64,000 bases of DNA from Streptomyces parvulus (lineage in GTDB: Bacteria; Actinomycetota; Actinomycetes; Streptomycetales; Streptomycetaceae): NCBI RefSeq assembly GCF_014648855.1, contig NZ_BMRX01000010.1, forward strand, positions 313,521 to 377,520. Direction: 5' to 3'. The notes below the pieces were generated by a model that saw only the letters and a program-made list of their open reading frames with translations, ran no database searches and was not told the origin of the DNA. This document shows, piece by piece, positions 8,103 through 16,616 of the stretch (within the stretch, counting starts at the first letter, position 1; the number at the start of each line of letters is the position of its first letter). The position numbers were made by a program, and so were the translations under genes.

Positions 8103-8869
8103 CGCGCGGTCGCCTCCTCCCACTGGCGCTGGAGGCGGTTCATGCCGTGCAGCCAGCGGTCGGGGCCGGCGGCGCGGGCCTCGTAGTGCTCGGCCACCTC
8201 CGGGTGCGGCAGGATCAGGAAGCGGTCCTCCTCGATGCCCTTGAACAGGGCGTCGGCCACGTCCCGCGGCTCGATCGCGGTGGGCTGGAGCACCAGTTCG
8301 CCCGCGCTGCCGCTCGCGGTGAGCATGTCGGTGCGAACGCCCTGGGGGCAGATGGCGTGCACCTTGATGCCGCGGTGGCGGTACGTCAGGGACAGCCACT
8401 CGGCGAAGGCGTACGCACCGTGCTTGGTAACGCTGTAGGGGGCGGCGCCGATCATGGTGAGCAGACCGGCCGCGGAGACGGTGGAGACGAAGCGGCCGGT
8501 GCCGCGCTCCAGCCAGTCCGGGACGAGTTCGTGGGCCGCGCGGACGTGGGCCATCACGTTGACGTCCCAGGCGAGCGCCCAGACGGCCTCGTCCGCCGCC
8601 TCGGTGCCGCCGGAGCCGACGCCGGCGTTGGCGCAGTACACGTCGACCCTGCCGCCCAGCGCCTCGCGGGCCTCGCCGACGATCGCGGACGCGTCGCCGG
8701 GGACCGCGATGCCGCCGATCTCGTCGGCCACGGACCGCGCGCGGCCGGCGTCGAGGTCGTTGACGACGACCCGGGCGCCCTCGGCGGCGAAGCGGCGGGC
8801 CAGCGCGGCGCCGATACCTCCCCCGGCCCCGGTGACGACGACTCCCGCATCCTGCACGGCTTCCACCAT
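8099..8869 (-). CDS. Short-chain dehydrogenase/reductase, first gene of ligase-TetR operon
   Basis: 256 residues, classical SDR. Cofactor motif TGAGGGIG at residues 13-20, NNAG-equivalent NAGVG near 81, catalytic S132, Y145 and K149 (YSVTK). NVNDLD after the second strand, with D38, suggests NAD(H) preference. The ATG at 8869 is set by an excellent GAAGGAG ribosome binding site 5 nt upstream; longer in-frame alternatives are not supported. An operator-like sequence lies 65-82 nt upstream. In the levulinate-type pathway the SDR reduces a 4-oxoacyl-CoA to 4-hydroxyacyl-CoA, which would fit here; other hydroxy/keto substrates are possible. Confidence 0.9.
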   Translation of the reverse strand: MVEAVQDAGVVVTGAGGGIGAALARRFAAEGARVVVNDLDAGRARSVADEIGGIAVPGDASAIVGEAREALGGRVDVYCANAGVGSGGTEAADEAVWALAWDVNVMAHVRAAHELVPDWLERGTGRFVSTVSAAGLLTMIGAAPYSVTKHGAYAFAEWLSLTYRHRGIKVHAICPQGVRTDMLTASGSAGELVLQPTAIEPRDVADALFKGIEEDRFLILPHPEVAEHYEARAAGPDRWLHGMNRLQRQWEEATAR

Positions 8870-8933
8870 CGGTCTCCTTCGACACGGCTGCGACATGGCT
8901 GCGACACCACGGCGGCGGCTCCGCCACAGCGCC

Positions 8934-8951
8934 AGACTAACCAGTCGGTAT
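8934..8951. promoter_or_regulatory. Second TetR-type operator, upstream of SDR operon
   Basis: AGACTAACCAGTCGGTAT matches 14 of 18 positions of the symmetric consensus ATACCGACCGGTCGGTAT; the right half-site (GTCGGTAT) is perfect and the left is degenerate. It lies 65 nt upstream of the SDR ATG on the minus strand. Together with 3438-3455 it brackets the TetR-containing module. Confidence 0.5.
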
Positions 8952-9056
8952 GTAGGACCGGAAGAGGTGAACCGCGGTCCGGGTCGTTCCGCGTGGCCCG
9001 GGCCGCGGGTTAGCGTGCGTGCGCATGACACCCGCCGCGATCACGGAGGTCACCGC

Positions 9057-10313
9057 ATGACGCTGTCCAGACGGAACCTGCTCGCCACCACGGCCGCGGT
9101 GGCGGCCGGTACCGCCGCCGTCACCGCCGGCCCGGCCCGGGCCGCGTCCGGGGGGCATGGCGGACACCGGCTGCGCACCGGGTTCGAGCGCCTCGCCGAG
9201 GACGGCTACGCGCTGCTCGACGGCCGGAAGGTGGGCGTGGTCACCAACCCCACCGGCATCACCCGCGACGTCCGGCACATCGTGGACGTCATGCACGCCG
9301 ACGACCGGGTGGACCTCACCGCCGTGTTCGGTCCCGAGCACGGGTTCCGCGGGACGGCGCAGGCGGGCGGCTCCGAGGGCCGTTACGACGACCCGGCCAC
9401 CGGTCTGCCGGTGTACGACACCTACCTGAAGAGCGGGCAGCCGCTCGCGGACGTCTTCACGGCGTCCGGCGTGGACACGGTCGTCTTCGACATCCAGGAC
9501 GCCGGCGCGCGCTTCTACACGTACATCTGGACGCTGTTCGACTGCATGGAGGCGGCCGGGCTCGCGGGGAAGCGGTTCGTCGTCCTGGACCGGCCCAACC
9601 CGGTGACCGGGCGGGCGGCCCTCGGGCCGGTGCTGCACAAGGAGTTCGCGACCTTCGTCGGGCGGCAGCCGATCTCGCAGGCGCACGGCATGACCGTCGC
9701 GGAGCTGGCGCACCTGTTCAACCACGAGTTCCTGCCGTCGCCGGTCCCGCTCCAGACGGTGGAGATGACGGGCTGGAGGCGGTCGGACTTCTTCGACGCC
9801 TCCGGGCTGCCGTGGGTGCCGCCGAGCCCGAACATGCCGACTCCGGAGACGGCCGTGGTCTACTCCGGCACCTGCCTGTTCGAGGGCACGAACCTCTCCG
9901 AGGGGCGCGGCACCACCCGCCCCTTCGAACTGCTCGGCGCCGAGGGGATCGACGGGGGCTGGGCGGCCGCCGTCAACGAACTGGACCTGCCCGGGGTGCG
10001 CTTCCGGGAGGCGTACTTCGCGCCGACCTTCTCCAAGTTCCAGGGGAAGACCGTCGGCGGCGTCCAGGTCCACGTGCACGACCGGGACGCCTTCGACCCG
10101 GTGCGCACCGGGATCGCCCTGCTGGTGACCGCCAGGCGCAGCTGGGACGGCTTCGCCTGGCGGCCGGACAACTGGATCGACAAGCTCACCGGCTCCACGC
10201 AGGTGCGCACGATGATCGACGCGGGCGCGGACACCGACGAGGTGGTGGCCGGCTGGCAGCGGGAACTGGCGGCGTTCCGCAGGACCCGCCGCCAGTACCT
10301 GATCTACCGCTGA
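9057..10313 (+). CDS. Tat-exported NamZ-like (DUF1343) exo-muramidase
   Basis: 418 residues. The N-terminus MTLSRRNLLATTAAVAAG is a twin-arginine signal with an AxA cleavage site near residue 30, so the enzyme is exported folded. The rest matches the DUF1343 family, whose characterised Bacillus member NamZ removes terminal N-acetylmuramic acid from peptidoglycan fragments. Conserved-looking blocks include FGPEHGFRGTAQAG, FDIQDAGARFYTYIWTL and LDRPNPVTG. The ATG at 9057 has GGAGG 6-7 nt upstream; a TAGCGT at about 9011 may be the -10 box. Likely role: cell-wall turnover or muropeptide salvage. It appears monocistronic. Confidence 0.82.
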   Translation: MTLSRRNLLATTAAVAAGTAAVTAGPARAASGGHGGHRLRTGFERLAEDGYALLDGRKVGVVTNPTGITRDVRHIVDVMHADDRVDLTAVFGPEHGFRGTAQAGGSEGRYDDPATGLPVYDTYLKSGQPLADVFTASGVDTVVFDIQDAGARFYTYIWTLFDCMEAAGLAGKRFVVLDRPNPVTGRAALGPVLHKEFATFVGRQPISQAHGMTVAELAHLFNHEFLPSPVPLQTVEMTGWRRSDFFDASGLPWVPPSPNMPTPETAVVYSGTCLFEGTNLSEGRGTTRPFELLGAEGIDGGWAAAVNELDLPGVRFREAYFAPTFSKFQGKTVGGVQVHVHDRDAFDPVRTGIALLVTARRSWDGFAWRPDNWIDKLTGSTQVRTMIDAGADTDEVVAGWQRELAAFRRTRRQYLIYR

Positions 10314-10329
10314 GCCGGGGACCGGCCGG

Positions 10330-13137
10330 TCACCGGTGGGACGTGAACTCCACGACCTGCTGGTAGGTCGGCCGGTTCTGCCAGCCGATGCCGCCGTGCT
10401 TGATGCCTCCCAGGGTGCGGTGGATGACGGAGTCGGCGCACCACTGGTCGCCGGCCGAGCAGTTGTCGTCGCCGGGGTAGACCTGGGCGGCCGTGCGGCC
10501 GGACGCCTCCTTCAGGGTGCCGAGCAGGCTGTCCCGGCACTTCGCCAGGTCGCCGCCGCCGCAGTACTCGCGGGCGAGCGGCCCCTGGACGGACTCGCCG
10601 AGCACCGACCTGATGTCCTTGTCGACATAACTCCACCAGCCGTACTGGAAGGCGCTGCCGGCGTGGGCGCCGGTGGGGCCGTGGGCGGCGGACGGTGACT
10701 CGTCGACGGGGAGGTTGGCGGTGAAGGCGGTGTAGAGGCCGCTGCCGAGGCCGGGTTCGAACTCGGCCTTCACCAGGAGCGGCCACCAGGCGTCCAGGGT
10801 GCGGATCGCGTCGGCGTGGGCGTACTGCTTCGAGCCGGCCGAGGTCTCGGTGCGCAGGCCGCCCGCCGCGCGCCAGGCCTTGAGCCGGTCGACGGCCGTG
10901 CGCGCCTCCGGGTCGGTGACCGGCGCGGAGTCGATCACCTTCAGCAGGTCGGGCAGCACGTCCTCGGCCCGCAGGTCGGCGAGGCCCGCCTCGGCCATGG
11001 CCCGCACCAGCGCGGCCCGGGTGACGCCGCCCTCGGCGACCAGTTTCCCGACCCGGTCGTCGAGGAGGTTGCCGCGGTGGACGGAGCCGTTGCCCCAGCT
11101 TGCGGCCGGATAGTCCTCGGCCTGCTTGTTGTTCCAGGAGATGTAGTAGTCCTGGTCGACCGACTGCGGGTGCAGGGACGCCTCGGTGTACCGGGCCGTG
11201 TTGTGGTCCGGGTCCCAGTCCCGCCACTCGTAGTCGGTCCGCGCCCAGACCGGGAACTCCGCGTCGACGCCGTCCGCGCGTACCGGGTTGTCGCCGCTGT
11301 TGTAGTACGCGGTGTGCTCGGAGTCGGCGTAGAACCAGTTGAAGGTGTAGTTGATGTTCTGCACGGCGCTGCGGAAGCGCTCCGGGCCGTCGAGGTAGCC
11401 GGGGTCGTTCAGCATCTGGAAGCCGATGATCGAGTCGGCCTCGTGCAGGTAGGAGGAGCGCAGGCTGGTGTAGGCGACCTTCTTTCCGCCGACCGTGGCG
11501 CGGTACTCGACCGGGCCGTACTTGGTGCGCCAGACCCGCATCGTGTAGGAACCGGCCTTGGTGCCGTCGGCGACGGTCGGCTTCCAGGCGTTCTTGCGCT
11601 CCACCTTCTCCATCGGGGTGCAGGTGCCGCGGTAGAGGTAGTGGTAGTCGTCCTGGCAGAGTTCGACGGCGTAGGTGTCGATGATGTCCTGGCCGGAGGT
11701 GGTCGCGCTCCAGGCGTAGTCCTGGCCGCGGCCGAGTTCCACGTACATGCTCAGGCCGGCGAAGGAGGCACCCCGGGCGCTCAGGCCCGGCCCCTGGAGT
11801 TCCTGGAGCATGAGGAGCTGGGGCGCGAAGTAGCCGGTCTGGGGTCCGAAGACGGCGACCGGGTTGCCGCTCGCGGTGTGGTCGCCGCTGACGACGAGGG
11901 CGTTGGACATGCCCCGCCGGGCGGAGGTCACGGCGGCGCCGGCCGCCTCGGTCGAGGCGGCGGCCGCGCCCGCTGTGGCCGCGCTGCCGGTGCGGTCGTG
12001 GATCAGCGGCTCCTCCTGGACCGAGCCGGCGTCGGGCAGGGCGCGGCCCTGCGGGTCGTCGGGCCTCGGCAGGTAGGGGAAGCTGCCCTCGCGCTGGGTG
12101 AGGATGGCCTCCGGGTCGTTGCGCTGGCGGAAGGACTCCCAGACCTCGGTGCCCTCGGCCACGCCGTACTTCTCCTGGGCGGCCAGCAGGGAGCGCGCGT
12201 TGGCGACCTCGCCGCCGCCGCCGGCGCCGAAGAGGGAGCCGATGACCGAGGCCAGCGCGATCAGGTCGGAGCGCTTGAAGCGCTCGATGGTGCCGGCGTT
12301 GGTGATGGCGTTCTTGTGGCCGGTCAGCACGTACTCGCCGGGGAAGTAGCGGCCCCGGTCGGATGCGTCGATGTAGGCGTTGATGCCCGCGACGTAGGCG
12401 TCCACGTCGGCCAGGGCGAGTTCACCGCGCTCGCCGGCCTTGGCGGCGGCGCTCTCTATCTGCGCCTCCAGGTCGGCCTCGGTGTAGGGGGCGCTGCGCC
12501 AGAACTGCTGTTCCAGGCCCTGGTTGGCGGGGGCGCCGCCGGCGAAGGGGGTCAACTGGCCGCGTCCGACGTGCCGGAAGAGGTCCATGAGCCACAGCCG
12601 GTCCTGGGCCGCGGCGTAGCCGGCGCCGAACTCGGTGCCGTAGCGGGTGGTGCCGGTGATGTGCGGCACGCCGGTCTTCTTGTCCCGGACGATGGTCACG
12701 TCGCCGCGGCCGGCGGGGCGCACGGTGGAGGCGACCTGGCCGGCGGGGACGCCGAAGGAGGCGTCGTTGAAGAAGTCGTCGATCTTGTCGTTGGTGAGCG
12801 CGGAGTAGCCCGTGGCGAGGTTCGCGTAGGGGCCGAGCTGGTCCTCCGCGTGGGCGGGCTGGGTGCCGAACGCCTGGTTGAGGAGGATCTGGGCGAGGGT
12901 GGCGTTGCCGTTCTGGCCGGGCGGCAGGATGTCGGAACACTGTCCTCCGCAGTGGTCCTCGGCGGGTGCCGCGGCGGTGGCGACTTCGGCGGAATCCGTG
13001 TCGGAGGCCATCGCCGGGGAAAGCGGCGACAAGAGACCGGCTATCAGGGCGCATACGGAGGCGCCCTTCAGGAACCCGTGGAGGCCGCGGGGAGTTCTCA
13101 GTCTGTCGAGGGCGTTGCGTGGGGCGCTTCGTGGCAT
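10330..13137 (-). CDS. Secreted penicillin-acylase-family N-terminal-nucleophile hydrolase
   Basis: 935 residues. A basic N-terminus with a hydrophobic core (ASVCALIAGLLSPLSPAMA) forms a Sec signal ending near residue 44. The middle holds the autoproteolysis point: S411 in GMSNALVVSG, aligning with the beta-chain N-terminal Ser of penicillin and aculeacin acylases. The alpha chain, Ala-rich spacer (about residues 385-405) and beta chain therefore have normal order and length. The reaction is amide hydrolysis of an acylated substrate outside the cell; homologues act on penicillins, lipopeptides or acyl-homoserine lactones, and the substrate here is unknown. The ATG at 13137 is preceded by GGGAGGAGCTGCC. 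It ends 17 nt from the convergent NamZ-like gene. Confidence 0.88.
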   Translation of the reverse strand: MPRSAPRNALDRLRTPRGLHGFLKGASVCALIAGLLSPLSPAMASDTDSAEVATAAAPAEDHCGGQCSDILPPGQNGNATLAQILLNQAFGTQPAHAEDQLGPYANLATGYSALTNDKIDDFFNDASFGVPAGQVASTVRPAGRGDVTIVRDKKTGVPHITGTTRYGTEFGAGYAAAQDRLWLMDLFRHVGRGQLTPFAGGAPANQGLEQQFWRSAPYTEADLEAQIESAAAKAGERGELALADVDAYVAGINAYIDASDRGRYFPGEYVLTGHKNAITNAGTIERFKRSDLIALASVIGSLFGAGGGGEVANARSLLAAQEKYGVAEGTEVWESFRQRNDPEAILTQREGSFPYLPRPDDPQGRALPDAGSVQEEPLIHDRTGSAATAGAAAASTEAAGAAVTSARRGMSNALVVSGDHTASGNPVAVFGPQTGYFAPQLLMLQELQGPGLSARGASFAGLSMYVELGRGQDYAWSATTSGQDIIDTYAVELCQDDYHYLYRGTCTPMEKVERKNAWKPTVADGTKAGSYTMRVWRTKYGPVEYRATVGGKKVAYTSLRSSYLHEADSIIGFQMLNDPGYLDGPERFRSAVQNINYTFNWFYADSEHTAYYNSGDNPVRADGVDAEFPVWARTDYEWRDWDPDHNTARYTEASLHPQSVDQDYYISWNNKQAEDYPAASWGNGSVHRGNLLDDRVGKLVAEGGVTRAALVRAMAEAGLADLRAEDVLPDLLKVIDSAPVTDPEARTAVDRLKAWRAAGGLRTETSAGSKQYAHADAIRTLDAWWPLLVKAEFEPGLGSGLYTAFTANLPVDESPSAAHGPTGAHAGSAFQYGWWSYVDKDIRSVLGESVQGPLAREYCGGGDLAKCRDSLLGTLKEASGRTAAQVYPGDDNCSAGDQWCADSVIHRTLGGIKHGGIGWQNRPTYQQVVEFTSHR

Positions 13138-13358
13138 GGCAGCTCCTCCCGACGGGGGTGTGGCGGGACGTTACCGCCGGTATCCCCGAGTTGGAAGATG
13201 AACATGCGTCACTTTTTCCAGTGGGTGGATCGGCTTATGAGGGGCATCGGAAATCCGATGGAGCCGAATCGGTTGTCGATACGTCTATTCGGCGACGTCC
13301 GTACGACGACGCCGAAGTGACCCGAGTACAGGTGCAGGTGTGACGGAGGTGCAGGGCG

Positions 13359-13964
13359 ATGGCCGGTTTCCGAAGTCTGGCGAGACAGGTCCGCGATCCA
13401 CGGTGCGACCTGGCGCTGCGGCGTTATTCGCTGCGCAAGTGCCTTGAACGATTTGCCCCTTATGGGCACAGGGCTACCTGGGACCATCTCTGCTCTCGGG
13501 CGGGGTTCGGTCCCGAGGACCGCTCTCCGGACCCGGCGCGGCTCGTGGCCGCACTGGAGGAGCTGGAGGAGGCGCGTTCCGTGTGGCTGGCCTATGAGGA
13601 CGAGTTCGCCGAGCGGCGCAGGAAGGAGAAGCACGACGGGCTGCGCAGGCCGGGCAGCGTGGACGACTGGCACCGGCTGACCTGGGGCGGCTTCGGCGTC
13701 GCCTGGTGCGACGATCCGCGGGTGCACCCCGACTGGCCGCTGGCGGAGGTGCTGCGCCGGCTGATCTCGGCGCTGGAGCGGGAGCCGGGATCCGTCTGCC
13801 CGGTGTGCGACGGGGAACGCCTCGTCTGGACCTACGACCTGGACCACGAGCCCTCGACGGGGCCCGTCTGCGCGGAGTGCGGGATCCTCGTGCCGCGTCC
13901 GGTCCTCACCCCGGACGCGCTGGCGGGGGCCCGGCGGGGGCGACGGCTGCTGATGTCGGCGTAG
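13359..13964 (+). CDS. Hypothetical protein with C-terminal zinc-ribbon motif
   Basis: 201 residues, soluble. The first 140 residues are charged and mainly helical (ALEELEEARSVWLAYEDEFA). A C-terminal CPVC followed by CAEC about 28 residues later (roughly positions 147-178) looks like a zinc-ribbon knuckle pair. The ATG at 13359 has GGAGG 10 nt upstream. I do not recognise the family; nucleic-acid or protein binding through the zinc ribbon is only a guess. It is divergent from the acylase gene across a 221-bp promoter region containing no other feature I can support. Confidence 0.7.
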   Translation: MAGFRSLARQVRDPRCDLALRRYSLRKCLERFAPYGHRATWDHLCSRAGFGPEDRSPDPARLVAALEELEEARSVWLAYEDEFAERRRKEKHDGLRRPGSVDDWHRLTWGGFGVAWCDDPRVHPDWPLAEVLRRLISALEREPGSVCPVCDGERLVWTYDLDHEPSTGPVCAECGILVPRPVLTPDALAGARRGRRLLMSA

Positions 13965-14069
13965 ACACCCCGTCGGGGTCTCGCCGGTCGCGGGGGTGCG
14001 CAGGGGATGCCGTGCCCCCGGTTCCCGGAGTCCGCCCGGGGTGTCGGTGGGTCCCGGCACCATGGGGGG

Positions 14070-14807
14070 ATGGTGCAGCTGTGTGCGAACGGGACCCGCG
14101 GGGCGGGCGACGGGGCGGTGGTGCCGCTGTCGCCGGAGGCGCTCGCGGACTCCGTGGCGGAAGCGGTCGCCGCCGGGGCGACGGACGTCCACGTCCACCC
14201 GAAGACGCCCTGCGGCGGGGACACGCTGTCGCCGCGGGTGCTCGCGGCCACGCTGGAGGCGGTACGCGCACGGCTGCCGGCCGCGGTCCCCGTGGGCGTC
14301 ACGACGGGCGCCTGGGCGGAGCCCGAGCCGGCCGCCCGGGTGGCCCGGATCCGCGCCTGGACGGTGCTGCCCGACCACGCGTCGGTCAACTGGCACGAGC
14401 CGGGTGCCGAGGAGACCGCCGCCGCGCTCCTGGAGCGCGGGGTGGGCGTGGAGGCGGGCATCTGGTCCGGCACGGACGGGGCGGCGCGCTTCCTGCGCTC
14501 ACCGCTGGGCCCTCGGGTGCTGCGGGTCCTGGCGGAGGTCACGGACACCGGCCCGGCGACCGCGCGCGACACGGCACGGGCCCTGCTGTCCACCCTCGGC
14601 ACGGCGCACGGCCGCCCCGTCCTGCTGCACGGCGAGGACGCGGGCGCCTGGCCGGTACTGCGGCTGGCGGGCCGGCTGGACCTGCCGACGCGCATCGGCC
14701 TGGAGGACACCCTGCTGATGCCGGACGGCCGGCGGGCCCCGTCCAACGCGGAGCTGGTGCGGGCGGGCCTTGCCGAGTGGAGGGCCGGGCGGCGGGGCGG
14801 GGGGTGA
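14070..14807 (+). CDS. BKACE (beta-keto acid cleavage, DUF849)-like protein, short form
   Basis: 245 residues. It begins with the family's NGxR region (CANGTRGAGDG) and has the metal-binding HVHPK motif near residues 40-44; VPVGVTTGAW follows in the next strand. BKACE enzymes condense a beta-keto acid with acetyl-CoA to give acetoacetate and an acyl-CoA, using a TIM barrel and zinc. This one is shorter than the usual 270-310 residues, mostly in the connecting loops, so substrate range may differ. The ATG at 14070 directly follows a run of G that may serve as ribosome binding site; a longer start at 14007 lacks support. It is convergent with soxR. Confidence 0.75.
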   Translation: MVQLCANGTRGAGDGAVVPLSPEALADSVAEAVAAGATDVHVHPKTPCGGDTLSPRVLAATLEAVRARLPAAVPVGVTTGAWAEPEPAARVARIRAWTVLPDHASVNWHEPGAEETAAALLERGVGVEAGIWSGTDGAARFLRSPLGPRVLRVLAEVTDTGPATARDTARALLSTLGTAHGRPVLLHGEDAGAWPVLRLAGRLDLPTRIGLEDTLLMPDGRRAPSNAELVRAGLAEWRAGRRGGG

Positions 14808-14832
14808 GCGGACGCCCGGCCGTCCGGTCGGG

Positions 14833-15342
14833 TCAGTCGCAGTCCGCCGGGGCCGGGGCGCGGTCGCGGCGGGCCCGGCGGGTGCCGGGGCGTTCCACCA
14901 GGAGGCGGGAGCCCGCGCGGGTCTCGCCGAAGGCGTCGTCCGGGTTGGACAGGACGCAGGTGTCCAGGGAGAGGCATCCGCAGCCGATGCAGTCGGTGAG
15001 ATGGTCGCGCAGGCGGTTGAGCTGCTTGATGCGCTCGTCGAGTTCGGAGCGCCAGGACGCGGAGAGCCGGGCCCAGTCCTCCCGGGTGGGGGTACGGCCC
15101 TCCGGCAGCTCCGAGAGCGCCTCGCGGATGGTGGCGAGGGGGATGCCGACCCGCTGGGCCGCGCGCACGAAGGCCACCCTGCGCAGCGCGTCACGGCTGA
15201 AGCGGCGCTGGTTGCCCGAGGTGCGGCGGCTGGTGATCAGGCCCTTGGACTCGTAGAAGTGCAGGGCGGAGACGGCGGCGCCGCTGCGTGCGGCGAGCTG
15301 GCCGACGGTGAGCTCGTGGATCTTCTCGGGAATCTGAGGCAC
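14833..15342 (-). CDS. soxR: SoxR redox-sensing transcriptional activator
   Basis: 169 residues, MerR family. Winged helix at residues 8-75 (LTVGQLAARSGAAVSALHFY), dimerisation helix at about 80-118, then the [2Fe-2S] ligand cluster CIGCGCLSLDTC, which has the exact CxxCxCx5C spacing of SoxR. A long basic C-terminal tail follows, as in actinomycete SoxR. In Streptomyces SoxR responds to redox-active antibiotics and activates a small efflux/reductase regulon rather than soxS. GTG at 15342 is chosen because the DNA-binding domain begins just after it; an upstream start at 15411 would add a Gly/Arg-rich extension. Corresponds to S. coelicolor SCO1697 from memory. Confidence 0.93.
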   Translation of the reverse strand: MPQIPEKIHELTVGQLAARSGAAVSALHFYESKGLITSRRTSGNQRRFSRDALRRVAFVRAAQRVGIPLATIREALSELPEGRTPTREDWARLSASWRSELDERIKQLNRLRDHLTDCIGCGCLSLDTCVLSNPDDAFGETRAGSRLLVERPGTRRARRDRAPAPADCD

Positions 15343-15412
15343 CCCTCGAACCCTACCGACCCGCCCGCTCACCCGTCCGGTGCGTTGACAGACGCCCTCC
15401 GCGGCGACCATG

Positions 15413-15428
15413 CTAAGCAGTCGCTTAG
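15413..15428. promoter_or_regulatory. TetR operator copy 1, upstream of MaoC gene
   Basis: CTAAGCAGTCGCTTAG has perfect 6-bp inverted arms around a 4-nt spacer. It ends 27 nt before the MaoC ATG, overlapping where the promoter should be. The same arms recur at 16601-16616 upstream of the adjacent TetR gene. Confidence 0.65.
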
Positions 15429-15455
15429 AGTCGCGTCACACGGGAGGCCGGGAGC

Positions 15456-15917
15456 ATGGCAGAGCCGAGGATCTTCACATCCGTCGACGAGGTGAAGGCG
15501 GCGGTGGGCGAGCAGTTGGGCCACACCGACTGGCTGGAGGTCGACCAGAAGCGGATCGACCTGTTCGCCGAGGCCACCGGCGACCACCAGTGGATCCACG
15601 TGGACCCGGAGAAGGCCGCCGCCGGCCCGTTCGGCACCACGATCGCGCACGGCTACCTGACCCTCTCGCTGCTGCCGCTGTTCGGACCGCAGCTGATGAG
15701 CGTCGAGGGCGTGAAGATGGGCGTCAACTACGGGACCAACAAGGTCCGTTTCCCCTCCCCCGTCCCGGTCGGCTCGCGGCTGCGCGCCACGGCGAGGATC
15801 ACGGGGGTCGAGGACGTCACCGGCGGGATCCAGGTGTCCGTCGCCTTCACCGTGGAACGCGAGGGCGGCGACAAGCCGGTCTGCGTCGCCGAGTCCGTCG
15901 CGCGCTACTACGTCTGA
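15456..15917 (+). CDS. MaoC-like (R)-specific enoyl-CoA hydratase
   Basis: 153 residues, single hot-dog fold. The hydratase-2 signature is present around residues 40-65: D and H of ATGDHQWIHVD, and FGTTIAHGYLTLSLLP, including the catalytic Asp/His dyad. It would hydrate trans-2-enoyl-CoA to (R)-3-hydroxyacyl-CoA in fatty-acid or branched-acid metabolism. ATG at 15456 has GGGAG 8 nt upstream. It overlaps the convergent TetR gene by 10 nt at its 3' end, and an inverted repeat in its promoter matches one upstream of that TetR gene. Confidence 0.9.
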   Translation: MAEPRIFTSVDEVKAAVGEQLGHTDWLEVDQKRIDLFAEATGDHQWIHVDPEKAAAGPFGTTIAHGYLTLSLLPLFGPQLMSVEGVKMGVNYGTNKVRFPSPVPVGSRLRATARITGVEDVTGGIQVSVAFTVEREGGDKPVCVAESVARYYV

Positions 15918-16552
15918 GCCGGGCGGGCCCCCGCGGCCCCGACCATCCGCAGTACGAGGTCGGCGTAGAGCGCGCCGACCTCGTCGGGCGTCCGGGCGCC
16001 GTTCACGTTGAACCAGCGGGCCACGTCGATGCAGAGCGACAGCACGGCGAGCGTGGTGCCCTTGACGTCCGGCACGTCGAACTCGCCCGTCGCCACGCCG
16101 TCGTCGATGATGCCGCGCACCGCGGCGTCGCACTGCCGGCGCAGCGCCAGGATCTCCTCCCGGGCCTCGGGCCCGAGCGCGTCCAGCTCGTATTGGACGA
16201 CCCGCGCCGTCGTGCGCCGGCCCGCGTGCCAGCGGACGAAGGAGCTGACCGCGTCGGCGAGCCGTTCGGTCGCGCCGCCCTCGCCCTGTGCCGCGGTGCG
16301 CAGGATGGCCACCGCGCGGGTGTGACCGATCCGGCTGATGCGGTGCAGCAGCTCTTCCTTGGTCTTGTAGTGGATGTAGAGCGCGGCCGGGCTCATACCG
16401 GCCCGGCCGGCGATGTCGCGGGTCGTGGTCGCGTGGTACCCGCGTTCGGCGAACGCCTCCACGGCGGCGACCAGGAGCCGCCGGGCCGCGTCAGGCGTGA
16501 CCTCTTCCCACGGCTCGATGTCGCCGCCCGTCGTCTCGGCCGCCGTACTCAT
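15908..16552 (-). CDS. TetR-family regulator controlling MaoC gene
   Basis: 214 residues. HTH at about residues 22-68 (TTTRDIAGRAGMSPAALYIHYKTK) followed by a helical ligand domain. It is convergent with the MaoC gene, overlapping its end by 10 nt. Both promoters carry a CTRAGC-N4-GCTTAG palindrome (15413-15428 and 16601-16616), so it probably represses the hydratase and itself, released by an acyl-CoA. ATG at 16552 has GAGAGGGG about 10 nt upstream. Confidence 0.85.
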   Translation of the reverse strand: MSTAAETTGGDIEPWEEVTPDAARRLLVAAVEAFAERGYHATTTRDIAGRAGMSPAALYIHYKTKEELLHRISRIGHTRAVAILRTAAQGEGGATERLADAVSSFVRWHAGRRTTARVVQYELDALGPEAREEILALRRQCDAAVRGIIDDGVATGEFDVPDVKGTTLAVLSLCIDVARWFNVNGARTPDEVGALYADLVLRMVGAAGARPAQT

Positions 16553-16600
16553 CGCTTGTTCGCCCCTCTCGGTGACAGGAGCACCACCATACCGCCCGAA

Positions 16601-16616
16601 CTGAGCGGGCGCTTAG
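16601..16616. promoter_or_regulatory. TetR operator copy 2, upstream of TetR gene
   Basis: CTGAGCGGGCGCTTAG shares 12 of 16 bases with the palindrome at 15413-15428, including the GCTTAG half-site, and lies 49-64 nt upstream of the TetR ATG. It overlaps the stop codon of the small membrane-protein gene further upstream. Confidence 0.6.

Noticed and set aside
13962..13981. Possible terminator CCCC-GTC-GGGG after the zinc-ribbon protein gene
   Set aside because: Stem is only 4-5 bp before a bulge; too weak to call.
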